Shown: positions 25,223 through 34,682 of the stretch, in pieces
Layout: each line of letters starts with the position of its first letter
How positions within the stretch are numbered: position 1 is the first letter of the stretch
From: Moraxellaceae bacterium
GTDB taxonomy: Bacteria; Pseudomonadota; Gammaproteobacteria; Pseudomonadales; Moraxellaceae
DNA length: 64,000 nucleotides
Direction: 5' to 3'
Assembly (NCBI GenBank): GCA_003543245.1
Contig: DPJB01000025.1
Location: forward strand, 198,974 to 262,973
Translations under genes and position numbers: made by a program
Notes under the pieces: model-generated
Database searches by the model: none
What the model saw: only the letters and a program-made list of their open reading frames with translations
Told to the model about the DNA's origin: nothing

Positions 25223-25263
25223 TGCTTGCACGCTTGCCCTGATCGTTTGCAGTAATTCCCATG

Positions 25264-25292
25264 AAAAAGGCGGCCGCAAGGGCCGCCTTTTT
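25264..25292. terminator. Bidirectional rho-independent terminator
   Basis: AAAAAGGCGGCC (25264-25275) pairs with GGCCGCCTTTTT (25281-25292), with A- and T-tracts on both sides. It separates the convergent diguanylate cyclase and amidase genes. Confidence 0.92.
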
Positions 25293-25307
25293 TTATTACA
25301 CAAAGGC

Positions 25308-26714
25308 TCAATCCTGGATACGGCGCCAGGGTTTTGCTTCTTCCAGTGCGTAGGCAATTTCCAGCAGCGTGCGCTCGTCACCGTGATTGGCCGAGAACTG
25401 CACGGCGATGGGCAGGCCAAGGCTGGTTGCCCCCATGGGCAGCGAAATGGCCGGGCCGCCACTGGCGTTATTAAGTGGCGTGAAGCTCACATAGTTCAGC
25501 AGGCGCTCAAACAGCGAGTCAAAGTCCTGCTCGGGTGAAAGGTGACCAATCTTTGGGGTGGTGTGCGCAAGGACGGGGCTGAGGATGAGGTCGTAGTCAT
25601 CAAAAATCCGCGCATAGTCATCCTGTGACTTTCTCAGGCGATACAGCACCATTGGCGTCTTCAGGAAGTTCTTCTTGTAATGCGAGGCTAGACCGCGACT
25701 CAGGTTGTCCAGCTTTGATGCATCGAAGTCGGGGCTCATGATCTTCTTGCCGAAGGTCGAGACAAGGAACGAGAGCATGCCCCAGTAAATGCTGAAGTCA
25801 CTGGCAAAGGTTTTTGTGATGGGGAGCGGCATCTCCGTTACGTCATGCCCCATGCTCTCCAGCAGTGCCGCGGTGGCATTCACGGTGGCACGGGTTTCGG
25901 CATCGGTGGCATTGCCGGTGATGGAGTCATGGACCAGACCAATGCGCAGGCGTCGGGTGCCGGGGCCCTTGACCAGGCCGACCGGAGCCAGCTTGCGGTT
26001 GCGGTATGACTGTTCGGCACCGGCATAGAAGTGTGCCGTGTCGCGCACGCTGCGCGTGACCACGCCTTCGGACACGATATTGACCGGTAGGGAGCGCGTT
26101 GCTTCGGAATCTACCAGTCGTCCCCGTGTCGGCTTGAGGCCGATGAGGCCGCAGGCTGCAGCAGGAATGCGGATGGAACCGCCGCCATCATTGGCGTGGG
26201 CAATCGCCACCACCCCGGCAGCCACCAGTGCCGCCGAACCACCGGAGGAGGCGCCAGAAGAGTAGTCGGTATGCCATGGGTTGCGGGTAGGGGCGCTGCC
26301 CATGTATTCGGTTGATGCATTGAAGCCGAACTCGGGCAGGGTGCTCTTGCCCAGGCAGACAAAGCCCTGATCCATGTACTGCTGCGCAAAGGCACCATCG
26401 GCCCTGGCCGGGCGCCCGTTGACCGCCTGCGAGCCATGGTTGGTGGGCAGGCCTCGGATATCGGTGTTGTCTTTTACAAAGGTGGGAACGCCGGCAAAGA
26501 TGCCCCTGGTTCGGGTGTCTGCCGTTGCCAGCGCCTGCTCAAAGGCCGCCAGCTCGATTGCGTTGATGTGGCTCTCTACCTGGTGTGCGCGCGCAATGGC
26601 GGCCTCTGCGACTTCACGGGCACTGACGGCGCCACTACGGAGCAGTTCAGCGATGCCGACGGCATCAAGGTCACTCAGGATATCGCCGGAAAAGGCATGA
26701 ATGGTCTTGGTCAT
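25308..26714 (-). CDS. Amidase-signature family enzyme
   Basis: 468 aa from the ATG at 26714. It has the full amidase signature: Lys in PTFVKDNTDIRG, the Gly/Ser-rich stretch YSSGASSGGSAALVAAG, and GGGSIRIPAAACGLIGLKPTRGR, giving the Ser-cisSer-Lys triad. It hydrolyses carboxamides; the closest familiar relatives are 6-aminohexanoate-cyclic-dimer hydrolase-like amidases, but the substrate is a guess. It is not next to gatB or gatC and so is not the tRNA amidotransferase subunit. The ribosome site is weak. Confidence 0.88.
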   Translation of the reverse strand: MTKTIHAFSGDILSDLDAVGIAELLRSGAVSAREVAEAAIARAHQVESHINAIELAAFEQALATADTRTRGIFAGVPTFVKDNTDIRGLPTNHGSQAVNGRPARADGAFAQQYMDQGFVCLGKSTLPEFGFNASTEYMGSAPTRNPWHTDYSSGASSGGSAALVAAGVVAIAHANDGGGSIRIPAAACGLIGLKPTRGRLVDSEATRSLPVNIVSEGVVTRSVRDTAHFYAGAEQSYRNRKLAPVGLVKGPGTRRLRIGLVHDSITGNATDAETRATVNATAALLESMGHDVTEMPLPITKTFASDFSIYWGMLSFLVSTFGKKIMSPDFDASKLDNLSRGLASHYKKNFLKTPMVLYRLRKSQDDYARIFDDYDLILSPVLAHTTPKIGHLSPEQDFDSLFERLLNYVSFTPLNNASGGPAISLPMGATSLGLPIAVQFSANHGDERTLLEIAYALEEAKPWRRIQD

Positions 26715-26815
26715 GGTGGTCGTATGCTTGTAGTTGAGGCAAGCGTCTACCCTGCGCGACACCCCGCAGGATGTCCAGACCCGGGAGTGTCAGCTTATGA
26801 CCCTGCAAGTCCCGG

Positions 26816-28894
26816 TCATCTGGCTGTGCGATAGGCAACCTCGTCTATCACACGGGCAACTGCATCGCGGAACAGGGGTTTGGTCAGGTAAAAATCCACG
26901 CCTGCCGCGTAGGCGCGTTCCTTCATTTCCGTGATGGCATGGGCGGTCAGTGCGGCAATGGGTGTGCTGTCTAGCGGGGCCGGCAACTGGCGGATATGGC
27001 GGGTGGCGTCATAGCCATCCATGACCGGCATTTCGCAATCCATGAAAACCAGATGGTAGGGGGCGCTGCCCTGTATCCGTTCAAGCGCCTCCTTGCCATT
27101 GTTGCAGCAGTCGGCCTGTATGCTGTGGTACTTGTCCAGCATGCCCAGGATCACGCGCTGGTTGATGTGGTTATCCTCAACAACCAGCACACGGATGTTT
27201 TCACTGTGGCGGGAAGGTGCTGTCGCGTCCGGCGTCTGGGGCTGATCCATGGTTTCGGTGGGCAGGACCAGGGGTAGCGTCAATGTAAACACCGAGCCAC
27301 TGCCCGGCGTGCTTTCCTCGGCCAGCGTGCCGCCCATCAGTTCTGCCAGACGTCGTGCAATGGCAAGGCCAAGGCCGGTGCCGCGCTGTTTGAGGTTGGT
27401 GCGCTGTGTGCCCTGTTCGAACGGTTCGAACAGTCGGTCAAGCAGGTCTTCATCGATGCCTTCACCGCTGTCGATGACCCTGAGGCGAATGACATCCCTG
27501 CCGTTTTCGGTATCACGTAGCGCGTGCAGCCTGACAAATCCTTGCCGGGTAAACTTTATGCCGTTGCCCAGCAGGTTGACCAGAATCTGTTGCACCCGTT
27601 CGGCATCACACACGATACCTGGTGGTAGTGACGGGTCGATATGCAGTTGCAGTTCCAGTCCGGCATTGCTGGCCATGGCTGAAAACTGTCGGCAAAGGTT
27701 CGGCAGTTTTTCGCGGATGTCACAGGCCTGAGGATTTATCGGAAACTTGCCGGCCTCGATTTTGGAATAATCAAGAATGTCGTTGACGATGTGCAGCAGC
27801 AGCTTGCCGGAATCCTCGATCATGTCGAGATATTCTCGCTGCTTTTCGTCAAGACTGGTTCCTTTCAGTAGCTCGGCCATGCCAAGTACGCCATTCATGG
27901 GCGTACGTATTTCATGGCTCATGGTGGCAATGAAGTCCGATTTTGCCTGGGTGCTCACCCGTTCTTGCTGCAGGGCATTCAGTGCATTCTGCTTTTCCCT
28001 GGAGATGATGGCGTGTGCCATCTGGTCGGCGATCTCACCGGCAAATGAGGTTTCATCGGCATACCAGTGACGCATGGGACCAACGTGTTCGCAGCAGACC
28101 ACGCCAGCAACTTTGCCGTTAACGCGAATGGCGGCGTCCAGCATTGACGAGATGCCGGACGGCAGAAGATAGCCATCACGGAATTCGCTGGTGCGCTCAT
28201 CCTCGCACGCATCACTGGCATTGATGGCCCGGCCGCTGATCAAGGCCTCGAAATAACGGGGGTAGTCGCGTGATGTCAGGACGACATCATTCCGGAAAGT
28301 ATTCATCAGGCGGTCATACGAGCAGAACTGGCGGAGCAGGGTGTTGTTCTCCTCAAGCAACCAGATGCCGGCATGTCGCACTTGTAATGTGTGGGCGACC
28401 AGTTTTGATAATACCTGCGCATACGCAAAAAGGTCGCCGCTGCCTTGCAGGGGATGTTCGGCTGCCTTGACGACGGCGCGGTGGGCAAGATGCTGTCTCT
28501 CCTGCTGCGCCACACGTGCCGAGCTGTCACTGACGAAACCAACCAGCTCTTTCAGTGTGCCATGTTCATCAAAGATGCCCTCGCCGTGCTCCTGTACGGG
28601 CTTCAGTGTTCCGTCCGCAGTCACTATCCGGTAGGACACGTCAAAGGAGCCATTGTTGGCCAGTCCGTTCTGTATGTCTTGCCAGAGGCGCTCACGATCA
28701 CTTTCCTGGATGAGCGAGGCGTAAAATCCCGGATTCTGCGTGAATGCTTCGGCAGCAAAGCCGGTCAGTGTCTGGATCTGTCCGCTGACCTCCAGCATGG
28801 TCCACTGGCGGTCGTTCAGGCAGCGATAGGCCATGCCCGGCAGGCGGGCAAACATGGAGTCCTGGGAGGAGCTGGCACACATGGCAGTAGTCAT
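26816..28894 (-). CDS. Hybrid sensor histidine kinase (PAS-GAF-HisKA-HATPase-REC)
   Basis: 692 aa, with GGAGAA upstream of the ATG. Domains in order: PAS/PAC (about 15-128), GAF (about 150-300), HisKA with phosphorylatable His327 (MSHEIRTPMNG), HATPase with Asn444 (NLLGNGIKFT), DSGEGID and GTGLGLAI, and a receiver domain (about 567-690) with Asp619 (VFMDCEMPVMDG) and Lys672. There is no membrane segment, so it is a cytoplasmic sensor. The REC tail suggests a phosphorelay; no Hpt protein or response regulator is encoded next to it. Confidence 0.92.
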   Translation of the reverse strand: MTTAMCASSSQDSMFARLPGMAYRCLNDRQWTMLEVSGQIQTLTGFAAEAFTQNPGFYASLIQESDRERLWQDIQNGLANNGSFDVSYRIVTADGTLKPVQEHGEGIFDEHGTLKELVGFVSDSSARVAQQERQHLAHRAVVKAAEHPLQGSGDLFAYAQVLSKLVAHTLQVRHAGIWLLEENNTLLRQFCSYDRLMNTFRNDVVLTSRDYPRYFEALISGRAINASDACEDERTSEFRDGYLLPSGISSMLDAAIRVNGKVAGVVCCEHVGPMRHWYADETSFAGEIADQMAHAIISREKQNALNALQQERVSTQAKSDFIATMSHEIRTPMNGVLGMAELLKGTSLDEKQREYLDMIEDSGKLLLHIVNDILDYSKIEAGKFPINPQACDIREKLPNLCRQFSAMASNAGLELQLHIDPSLPPGIVCDAERVQQILVNLLGNGIKFTRQGFVRLHALRDTENGRDVIRLRVIDSGEGIDEDLLDRLFEPFEQGTQRTNLKQRGTGLGLAIARRLAELMGGTLAEESTPGSGSVFTLTLPLVLPTETMDQPQTPDATAPSRHSENIRVLVVEDNHINQRVILGMLDKYHSIQADCCNNGKEALERIQGSAPYHLVFMDCEMPVMDGYDATRHIRQLPAPLDSTPIAALTAHAITEMKERAYAAGVDFYLTKPLFRDAVARVIDEVAYRTAR

Positions 28895-29007
28895 TCCCTG
28901 ATTGTTCTCCTAGCATAGAAGAGATACGGCCTGTTCAATGTTCGTGTCCAGACCAGCAGTCAGTGGAATCGTCCGCTGACGCCTTTCCGGCTGCTACGGG
29001 TGTCCGC

Positions 29008-30285
29008 ATGTCTCGTCTTCCCAACCTGTTTTATGCCCAGTCGGGTGGCATGACGGCCGTCATCAATGCAACGGCCGCCGGTGTGGTGCAAACCGCACGT
29101 CTGCACCGTGACAGGATAGGCCGGGTGTACGCCGGCGAAAACGGCATCATGGGGGCACTGCAGGAAAACCTGCTGGATCTTTCCCGCGAGTCGGAGGCGG
29201 CCATCCGTGACTTGCGGCATACGCCGGGTGGCGCATTCGGTTCCAGCCGTTTTGCGCTGGGGACACCGGCAAGCCATCCGCACCACTACGCCCGTATCAT
29301 TGATGTCTTCCGCACCCACAACATCCGCTGGTTTCTTTACAACGGCGGCGGTGGCTCGGCAGGGACGTGCCTGCATGTGGCCAATGCTGCTCGCGCGGCA
29401 GGGTATCCGTTGTCCGTTATTCATCTGCCCAAGACGGTGGATAACGACATGGTGCACACCGACTTCTCGCCGGGTTTTGGCTCGGTGGCCAAATACACGG
29501 CCATCAGTACGCGCGAAGCGGCGCTTGATGTTGTCTCCATGTGCAGGACATCGACCCAGGTCTTTGTGATGGAGGTCATGGGGCGACACGCGGGCTGGAT
29601 TGCGGCGGCCAGTGGGTTGGCCCAGGAAGGCGGCGCCGGTGCGCCGCATATCATTCTTTTTCCTGAGGTGGCGTTTGATCAGGAAAAATTTCTGGCGGCG
29701 GTGCAAAAGGCCGTTGCCGCAGACGGTTTTTGTGTGGTGGTCACGGCAGAAGGGTTGGCTGTAAACAATCCTGATGTCGGTGAGCATGTGCTGATGCCGG
29801 CCGATCATGGCAAGGACCTGCTCAATGTGCATACGGGCAAGGCGGCTCCCTACATTGCGGCACTGGTTGAACGTCGTCTGAAATTGCGCTGCCACTTTGC
29901 GGTCAGCGATTACCTTCAGCGCTCGGCCCGCCATATCGCTTCTGCAGTTGATGTGGATGCTGCCTGGCGTGTGGGCGAGGCAGCGGTGACCATGGCGCTG
30001 GCCGGTGAGGACAGGGTGATGGCGTCATTGCTGCGCAATGACGGCCGCAAGGCACAATGGAAAATTGTGCCCGTACCACTGGAGAAAGTTGTCGGAAAGG
30101 AAGTGTGTCTGCCGCGCCGGTTTATCCGCCGGGACGGCTTTGGCATCACGGAGGCATGCCGTGAGTATCTGCAACCGTTGATTGTCGGGGAGGATTATCC
30201 TCCTTACCGGAATGGCTTGCCCTGCATTGCGAAACTGAAGTGCATCAGGGTTGGCAAAAAACTGCCCCTGCTTTGTCTGGTCTAG
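29008..30285 (+). CDS. 6-phosphofructokinase family protein (PPi-dependent type), altered Mg-binding loop
   Basis: 425 aa from the ATG at 29008. QSGGMTAVINA (11-21) and PKTVDND (141-147) place it with pyrophosphate-type phosphofructokinases, where the Lys of KTxDND replaces the Gly of ATP enzymes. The catalytic-base Asp of TVDND is kept. The loop that should hold the Mg-binding acidic residue (GGDGS in E. coli; GGNDS-like in related long enzymes) is GGGGSAGT here (113-120), with no Asp or Glu. It may be non-classical or regulatory. The gene ends base-to-base with the convergent polyphosphate kinase gene. Confidence 0.82.
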   Translation: MSRLPNLFYAQSGGMTAVINATAAGVVQTARLHRDRIGRVYAGENGIMGALQENLLDLSRESEAAIRDLRHTPGGAFGSSRFALGTPASHPHHYARIIDVFRTHNIRWFLYNGGGGSAGTCLHVANAARAAGYPLSVIHLPKTVDNDMVHTDFSPGFGSVAKYTAISTREAALDVVSMCRTSTQVFVMEVMGRHAGWIAAASGLAQEGGAGAPHIILFPEVAFDQEKFLAAVQKAVAADGFCVVVTAEGLAVNNPDVGEHVLMPADHGKDLLNVHTGKAAPYIAALVERRLKLRCHFAVSDYLQRSARHIASAVDVDAAWRVGEAAVTMALAGEDRVMASLLRNDGRKAQWKIVPVPLEKVVGKEVCLPRRFIRRDGFGITEACREYLQPLIVGEDYPPYRNGLPCIAKLKCIRVGKKLPLLCLV

Positions 30286-31773
30286 TCAGGTTTTTCTTGC
30301 CAGTGCAGCTTCCACGGACTTGCACAGCGTTTCAAGTATCATGATGCGTGCATATTCCACATCATTGGCTGGAACAAGATTCCATGGTGCGATTTCCGTG
30401 CTGGTGCGTTCCACCATGTCACAAACTGCCCGCTCATAATCTTTCCACTTGCGACGATTGCGCCAGTCATCCGGCGTGATCTTGTGGTTCTTGTAGGCAA
30501 CCTGCTCGCGCTCACGAAAGCGGCGCAGTTGCTCGTCCTTGGTGATGGCCAGCCAGAACTTCACTACAATGACGCCGTTGCGAACGAGTTGCTCTTCAAA
30601 ATCATTGATCTCGGCGTATGCACGCATCCAGTCTGCGTCCGAGCAGAATTTTTCCACGCGCTCTACCAGTACCCGGCCATACCATGACCGGTCAAAAATG
30701 GTGACATGGTTGTGGCGCGGCAAATGTCGCCAGAAGCGCCAGAGATAGGGCTGTGCGCGCTCTTCATCCGTCGGTGCGGCGACTGGAATGACATTGTACT
30801 GGCGGGCATCCAGCGCGGCGGTCACGCGGCGGATGCTGCCACCCTTGCCGGCGGCATCCTGGCCTTCGAATACGATTACCAGGGAGCGTTTCGTAAAACG
30901 TGGATCACGGCTGAGTATGTTCAGGCGGCCCTGATATTTTTCCAGCAGCGAGACATATTCCTTCTTGTCCATGGACGGGCTGTAATCAAGCGTGTTCAGC
31001 ACGTTCCGGCTGTCCAGTTCCGGCAGCAGGTGAGCTGCGGCAGGTTTGCGCCGTTCTGCCGGCGCGGCGAGGCGAGCCTCCAGCGCCTCCAGCAGCAGGT
31101 TGCCAGCCGTCAGGTAGCGGTAATGCGGGTCCTCGCCTTCTATCACCATCCAGGGCGCATCGCCTGTGCTGGTTTCTCGTAGGGTGTATTCCGATACCTT
31201 GCGAAACTTGTCGTAGGACTTGAAGCGTTCCCAGTCGGTTTCGGTAACGCGCCAGCGTGACTTCGGGTCTTTTTCCAGTTCCTTTAGGCGTTTGCGCTGG
31301 GCGCTTTTGGAGAGGTGAAACCAGAGTTTTATGACAAGGGCGCCATCGGTGACCAGCATCTGTTCGAAGTGCCGGATTTCCTCAATGGATTGCACCAGAT
31401 CCCCTTGTGATGTCTTGCCGGTTACCCGGTCGACGATGGGGTCCGTGTACCAGGAGCCAAACAGCACGCCAATACGGCCTTTGGGAGGAAGCGCACGCCA
31501 GAATCGCCACATGTGCGGTCGCTGCGCCTCTTCATCCGTCGGGTCGCCAAACGCATGGGTGTGGATGTGGCGCGGATCAAGCCATTCATTGAGCAGGTTG
31601 ACGGTCTCGCCCTTGCCAGCGCCATCCACGCCGGCAACGATGATGATGACCGGGAAATTGCCTTTTTCCAGTAGCCGGTACTGTGCCAGCAGCAAGGCAT
31701 GGCGCAATTCCGGTTCGCGCTTCTTGTATTCCTCTTTTGAAATGCGGTGGCCAACTTCTGCGGCTTCAAACAT
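30286..31773 (-). CDS. pap: Polyphosphate:AMP phosphotransferase (two fused PPK2 domains)
   Basis: 495 aa from the ATG at 31773. Two PPK2 domains are joined in one chain: the first with Walker A GVDGAGKGE (48-56) and the second with GQDAAGKGG (304-312), each followed by a lid-type motif (WRFWRALPPKGR; WRFWRHLPRHNH) and SWY. This two-domain layout and length match Acinetobacter Pap (class II PPK2), which converts AMP to ADP using polyphosphate. In this family the C-terminal domain carries activity. It is convergent with the PFK-like gene and runs with the upstream diguanylate cyclase. Confidence 0.92.
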   Translation of the reverse strand: MFEAAEVGHRISKEEYKKREPELRHALLLAQYRLLEKGNFPVIIIVAGVDGAGKGETVNLLNEWLDPRHIHTHAFGDPTDEEAQRPHMWRFWRALPPKGRIGVLFGSWYTDPIVDRVTGKTSQGDLVQSIEEIRHFEQMLVTDGALVIKLWFHLSKSAQRKRLKELEKDPKSRWRVTETDWERFKSYDKFRKVSEYTLRETSTGDAPWMVIEGEDPHYRYLTAGNLLLEALEARLAAPAERRKPAAAHLLPELDSRNVLNTLDYSPSMDKKEYVSLLEKYQGRLNILSRDPRFTKRSLVIVFEGQDAAGKGGSIRRVTAALDARQYNVIPVAAPTDEERAQPYLWRFWRHLPRHNHVTIFDRSWYGRVLVERVEKFCSDADWMRAYAEINDFEEQLVRNGVIVVKFWLAITKDEQLRRFREREQVAYKNHKITPDDWRNRRKWKDYERAVCDMVERTSTEIAPWNLVPANDVEYARIMILETLCKSVEAALARKT

Positions 31774-31811
31774 GACACTGATCCTGTGCTGTTCCGGTTT
31801 GTGTCCGGGTA

Positions 31812-32981
31812 TTATCTGGCGGTTTGCAGTTCGCCCAGTGAATGCATGTCCAGTGCGACCATGCAATTGCGGCCGCCTTCCTTGGCGCGATAGAGCGCGT
31901 CGTCTGCTTCCTTGATCAGCGTTTCTGAGCTGGCGGACAGATAATGCTCGTTGCACACCAGCCCGAAACTGCCACTCAAGGGAATGCGTTCTCCCGAGTC
32001 GGAGGTAATAACCAGCTCGGCAAGGTTGGCGCGACAACGCTCTACCAGTGTGCTGGCACCTGACAGGGTGGTGTCAGGCAGCAGCAGCATGAACTCCTCT
32101 CCACCATAACGCCCCACTGCATCACACTGCCGGATTGTGCTGCGCAGCAGGCGCGCCGTTTCAATGAGCACGCGATCACCCGTGGGATGCCCCCAGGTAT
32201 CGTTGATTTTCTTGAAATGATCCAGATCCAGCAGCACGACACACAGTGGCGGGCCATGACGGAGGGTGCGTGCCGTTTCCTTGTCCAGCATTTCAATGAT
32301 ACTGCGACGGTTGTGGATGCCGGTGAGGCCATCCGTGCGGCTGAGTTCGCGGATCGTGTCTTCGCGTTTGCGCCACCAGTTGAGTGTCTGGTCGGCGATC
32401 AGGACGATGAATACGATGTGTGGTGCTGCAAACAGCCATGAACTGACGGTCCAGAACAGTTCGCTGCTGACATCCGTCGGGACCTTGAATACGGGGGCAT
32501 ACGGAATGGTGCCAATGGCGGACAGGTAGCTGAGTGTGGCAAGGGCAATCAGTGAGCTGATGAAAGCCGCCCAGACGACCATGCGGTTAAGCACGATAAA
32601 GCCAAACACCGGGCCACCGAGGAGAACCACCCCGGCAGCAATTTCCATCGTGCCGACATAGTTGCTGCAGGCCACCAGTGTCAGCCCGAAATACATCGTA
32701 GTGACCAGCTGGTAGGCCAGCAGGTTCGGATGCCTGCGACGCAGCAGCAGTCCGGCGACCAGTAGCAGGGCCGCGCCCAGCGTGATGCAAAGCTCGATAA
32801 AGAACAGTTCGTGCATGACGGTCGCATTGATCAGTTTGTCACTGTCGGGGCGGTGCAGGGCGTATTGCCCCCACAGCAGATACTGGGTGTTTGTCAGCAG
32901 CAGCATGATGACGGGGATCATCCCCTTGTCGGTGTCGCTCCACTCCAGTACGGATGCAATGCGTTGTCGCCACGTATTCAT
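31812..32981 (-). CDS. Membrane-bound diguanylate cyclase
   Basis: 389 aa. Six or so membrane helices (about 20-210) form a MASE-type sensor, followed by a GGDEF domain with GGEEF (293-297). RQCD (284-287), the canonical RxxD inhibitory site, lies five residues upstream. It should therefore be product-inhibited, unlike the other cyclase in this window. AAGG precedes the ATG. It is 38 bp upstream of pap in the same direction; a functional link is not evident. Confidence 0.9.
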   Translation of the reverse strand: MNTWRQRIASVLEWSDTDKGMIPVIMLLLTNTQYLLWGQYALHRPDSDKLINATVMHELFFIELCITLGAALLLVAGLLLRRRHPNLLAYQLVTTMYFGLTLVACSNYVGTMEIAAGVVLLGGPVFGFIVLNRMVVWAAFISSLIALATLSYLSAIGTIPYAPVFKVPTDVSSELFWTVSSWLFAAPHIVFIVLIADQTLNWWRKREDTIRELSRTDGLTGIHNRRSIIEMLDKETARTLRHGPPLCVVLLDLDHFKKINDTWGHPTGDRVLIETARLLRSTIRQCDAVGRYGGEEFMLLLPDTTLSGASTLVERCRANLAELVITSDSGERIPLSGSFGLVCNEHYLSASSETLIKEADDALYRAKEGGRNCMVALDMHSLGELQTAR

Positions 32982-33208
32982 TGGTTAACCTTGTCCCTGC
33001 ATGGTGGCCGTATTGTCTGGTCCGGGTGCCGGCCTTGTCCCTGATGGCCCATGTTTAACCTATCCCTTGTCGGCTGGCCAGACCAGCGAGGGGCTTCGGG
33101 CTGCCGGCGGTCACTGGCGGGCGCGGGATCGTTGTTCCGGCGTCCGGCACTGCAGTATTCGTCCGGATGCGGTATTGTTGTGACCCGTCAGTTTTGAGTG
33201 GAGCAGTC

Positions 33209-34051
33209 ATGACAGAACTTGTCACCATCAGTGTTGTCGACCATGTGGCCGATATCAGGCTCAATCGGCCCGAGAAAATGAATGCCCTCAGCATTCCCAT
33301 GTTCGACGCGATCAATGCTGCTGCCGAACAGGTCATGTCGGACCGCTCCATCAGGGCGGTGGTTCTCTCCGGGGAAGGCCGCGCCTTCTGTGCGGGCCTG
33401 GACCTGTCCAATTTCACCAATCCCGACACCTTTGGCGGTGGCGATGCCTTTGGCAATGGCCGTGGCGGCTACTGGCCGAACTTCTACCAGAAGCCGGGCT
33501 ACCTCTGGAAAGATGTGCCGGTGCCAGTGATTTGTGCCCTGCACGGCGTGGTGTTTGGTGGCGGCCTGCAGATTGCACTGGGTGCTGACATCCGCATTGC
33601 CCATCCGGAAACCCGCCTGTCGCTCATGGAGATCAAGTGGGGGCTGATTCCGGACATGAGTGGTACCCAGACCCTGCGTGATCTGGTACGGCTGGATGTG
33701 GCCAAGGAGCTCGCCTTTACCGGGCGCATCGTGGAGGCACCAGAGGCGCAACAGATCGGCCTGGTGACACGTCTGGATGACAATCCCCGTGAAGCTGCAC
33801 TGGCCATGGCACGAGACATCGCCCAAAAGAATCCGCAGGCGGTCACGCTGGGCAAGTTGCTGCTTGAAAGCACCTGGCATGGTGATGATGCGCGCGGCCT
33901 GGAAATGGAAGAAAAGCTGCAGGCACAGCTGCTGATGACGCCCAACCAGATGGAGGCCGTCATGGCGGGCATGCAGAAGCGTCCGGCAAACTTCACCGAG
34001 CGCACCATCGACCGCCTGCATCGTGCAGATCCCCTGAAAAACATCGGTTAA
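33209..34051 (+). CDS. Enoyl-CoA hydratase/isomerase (crotonase family)
   Basis: 280 aa from the ATG at 33209 (GGAG site). Crotonase signatures: NRPEKMNALS near residue 20, the oxyanion-hole stretches AFCAGLDLSNF and ALHGVVFGGGLQIALGADIRIA, and IKWGLIPDMSGTQTL. The residue positions of the two catalytic acids in classical hydratases (Glu/Glu) are not clearly kept, since the second region reads GLIPDMSG. An isomerase or another crotonase-type reaction is therefore possible. It fits fatty-acid breakdown encoded elsewhere in the window. Confidence 0.87.
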   Translation: MTELVTISVVDHVADIRLNRPEKMNALSIPMFDAINAAAEQVMSDRSIRAVVLSGEGRAFCAGLDLSNFTNPDTFGGGDAFGNGRGGYWPNFYQKPGYLWKDVPVPVICALHGVVFGGGLQIALGADIRIAHPETRLSLMEIKWGLIPDMSGTQTLRDLVRLDVAKELAFTGRIVEAPEAQQIGLVTRLDDNPREAALAMARDIAQKNPQAVTLGKLLLESTWHGDDARGLEMEEKLQAQLLMTPNQMEAVMAGMQKRPANFTERTIDRLHRADPLKNIG

Positions 34052-34165
34052 GTGCGGGTGAATGAACTGTTGTTACATATCAGGATGTTGTTACGGCAAA
34101 TGCTGAGCTAGATTCTGTTCAGGCTGATGTGTGTCAGCGATTTCCCTGCGGGGTGGAGGGTTGCC

Positions 34166-34621
34166 ATGATCCGGTATGTATTGCTTGCTGCCATGACCTC
34201 GGCATCCGTGGTCGCGCTTTCCGGCTGTGCTGCATCCGGTGGTAACAATGCGGCTGAGACAGAGGTCAGTGTACCAGCGAATGCGGCCACGCTGCTCCGG
34301 AGTGGGGAATGGGTGGTGGAGGATATCAATGCGGGCGGCATCATTGACCGCTCCCGCGTGACGATTCGTTTTGGTGATGATGGTCGTGTTGCCGGCAAGG
34401 CCTCCTGCAACAGTTTCATGGGTCGCTACACGCAGACAGGCAATGGTCTGGTCTTTGCAGGAATCGCTACCACGATGATGGCTTGCCCGACAGCACTGAT
34501 GGATCAGGAGCGCGAATTTCTGGAAATTCTTGGAGCGGTAACGCGCTTTGAGCTGACGCCGGATGGTGCATTGATCCTGCATACGGACGACCAGCGAACG
34601 CTCAAGGCCCGTCGCGGCTGA
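34166..34621 (+). CDS. META-domain lipoprotein (HslJ-like)
   Basis: 151 aa from the ATG at 34166, with GGAGGG upstream. The lipoprotein signal peptide ends in ALSGC (Cys21). The rest is a META domain: GEWVVEDINAGGII...RVTIRFGDDGRVAGKASCNSFMGRYTQTGNGL...TTMMACPTALMDQEREFL, with the typical SCN and MACP signatures. META/HslJ proteins are outer-membrane-associated and are linked to stress or antibiotic tolerance in other bacteria. A terminator follows. Confidence 0.88.
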   Translation: MIRYVLLAAMTSASVVALSGCAASGGNNAAETEVSVPANAATLLRSGEWVVEDINAGGIIDRSRVTIRFGDDGRVAGKASCNSFMGRYTQTGNGLVFAGIATTMMACPTALMDQEREFLEILGAVTRFELTPDGALILHTDDQRTLKARRG

Positions 34622-34629
34622 CCTGTCAG

Positions 34630-34658
34630 GGACGCTGTAACAAGCGTCCTTTTTATTT
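34630..34658 (+). terminator. Rho-independent terminator
   Basis: GGACGCT (34630-34636) and AGCGTCC (34643-34649) form a 7-bp stem with a 6-base loop followed by TTTTTATTT. It ends the META lipoprotein transcript. Confidence 0.85.
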
Positions 34659-34682
34659 CGTGTTTTTCTCAAGGAACGAGTC

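Noticed and set aside
23870..25462. 530-codon open frame on the minus strand opposite the DISM diguanylate cyclase
   Set aside because: It is antisense to a gene with clear domains, crosses a terminator, and its translation is His/Gln-rich without any domain; it is a by-product of GC-rich codon bias.
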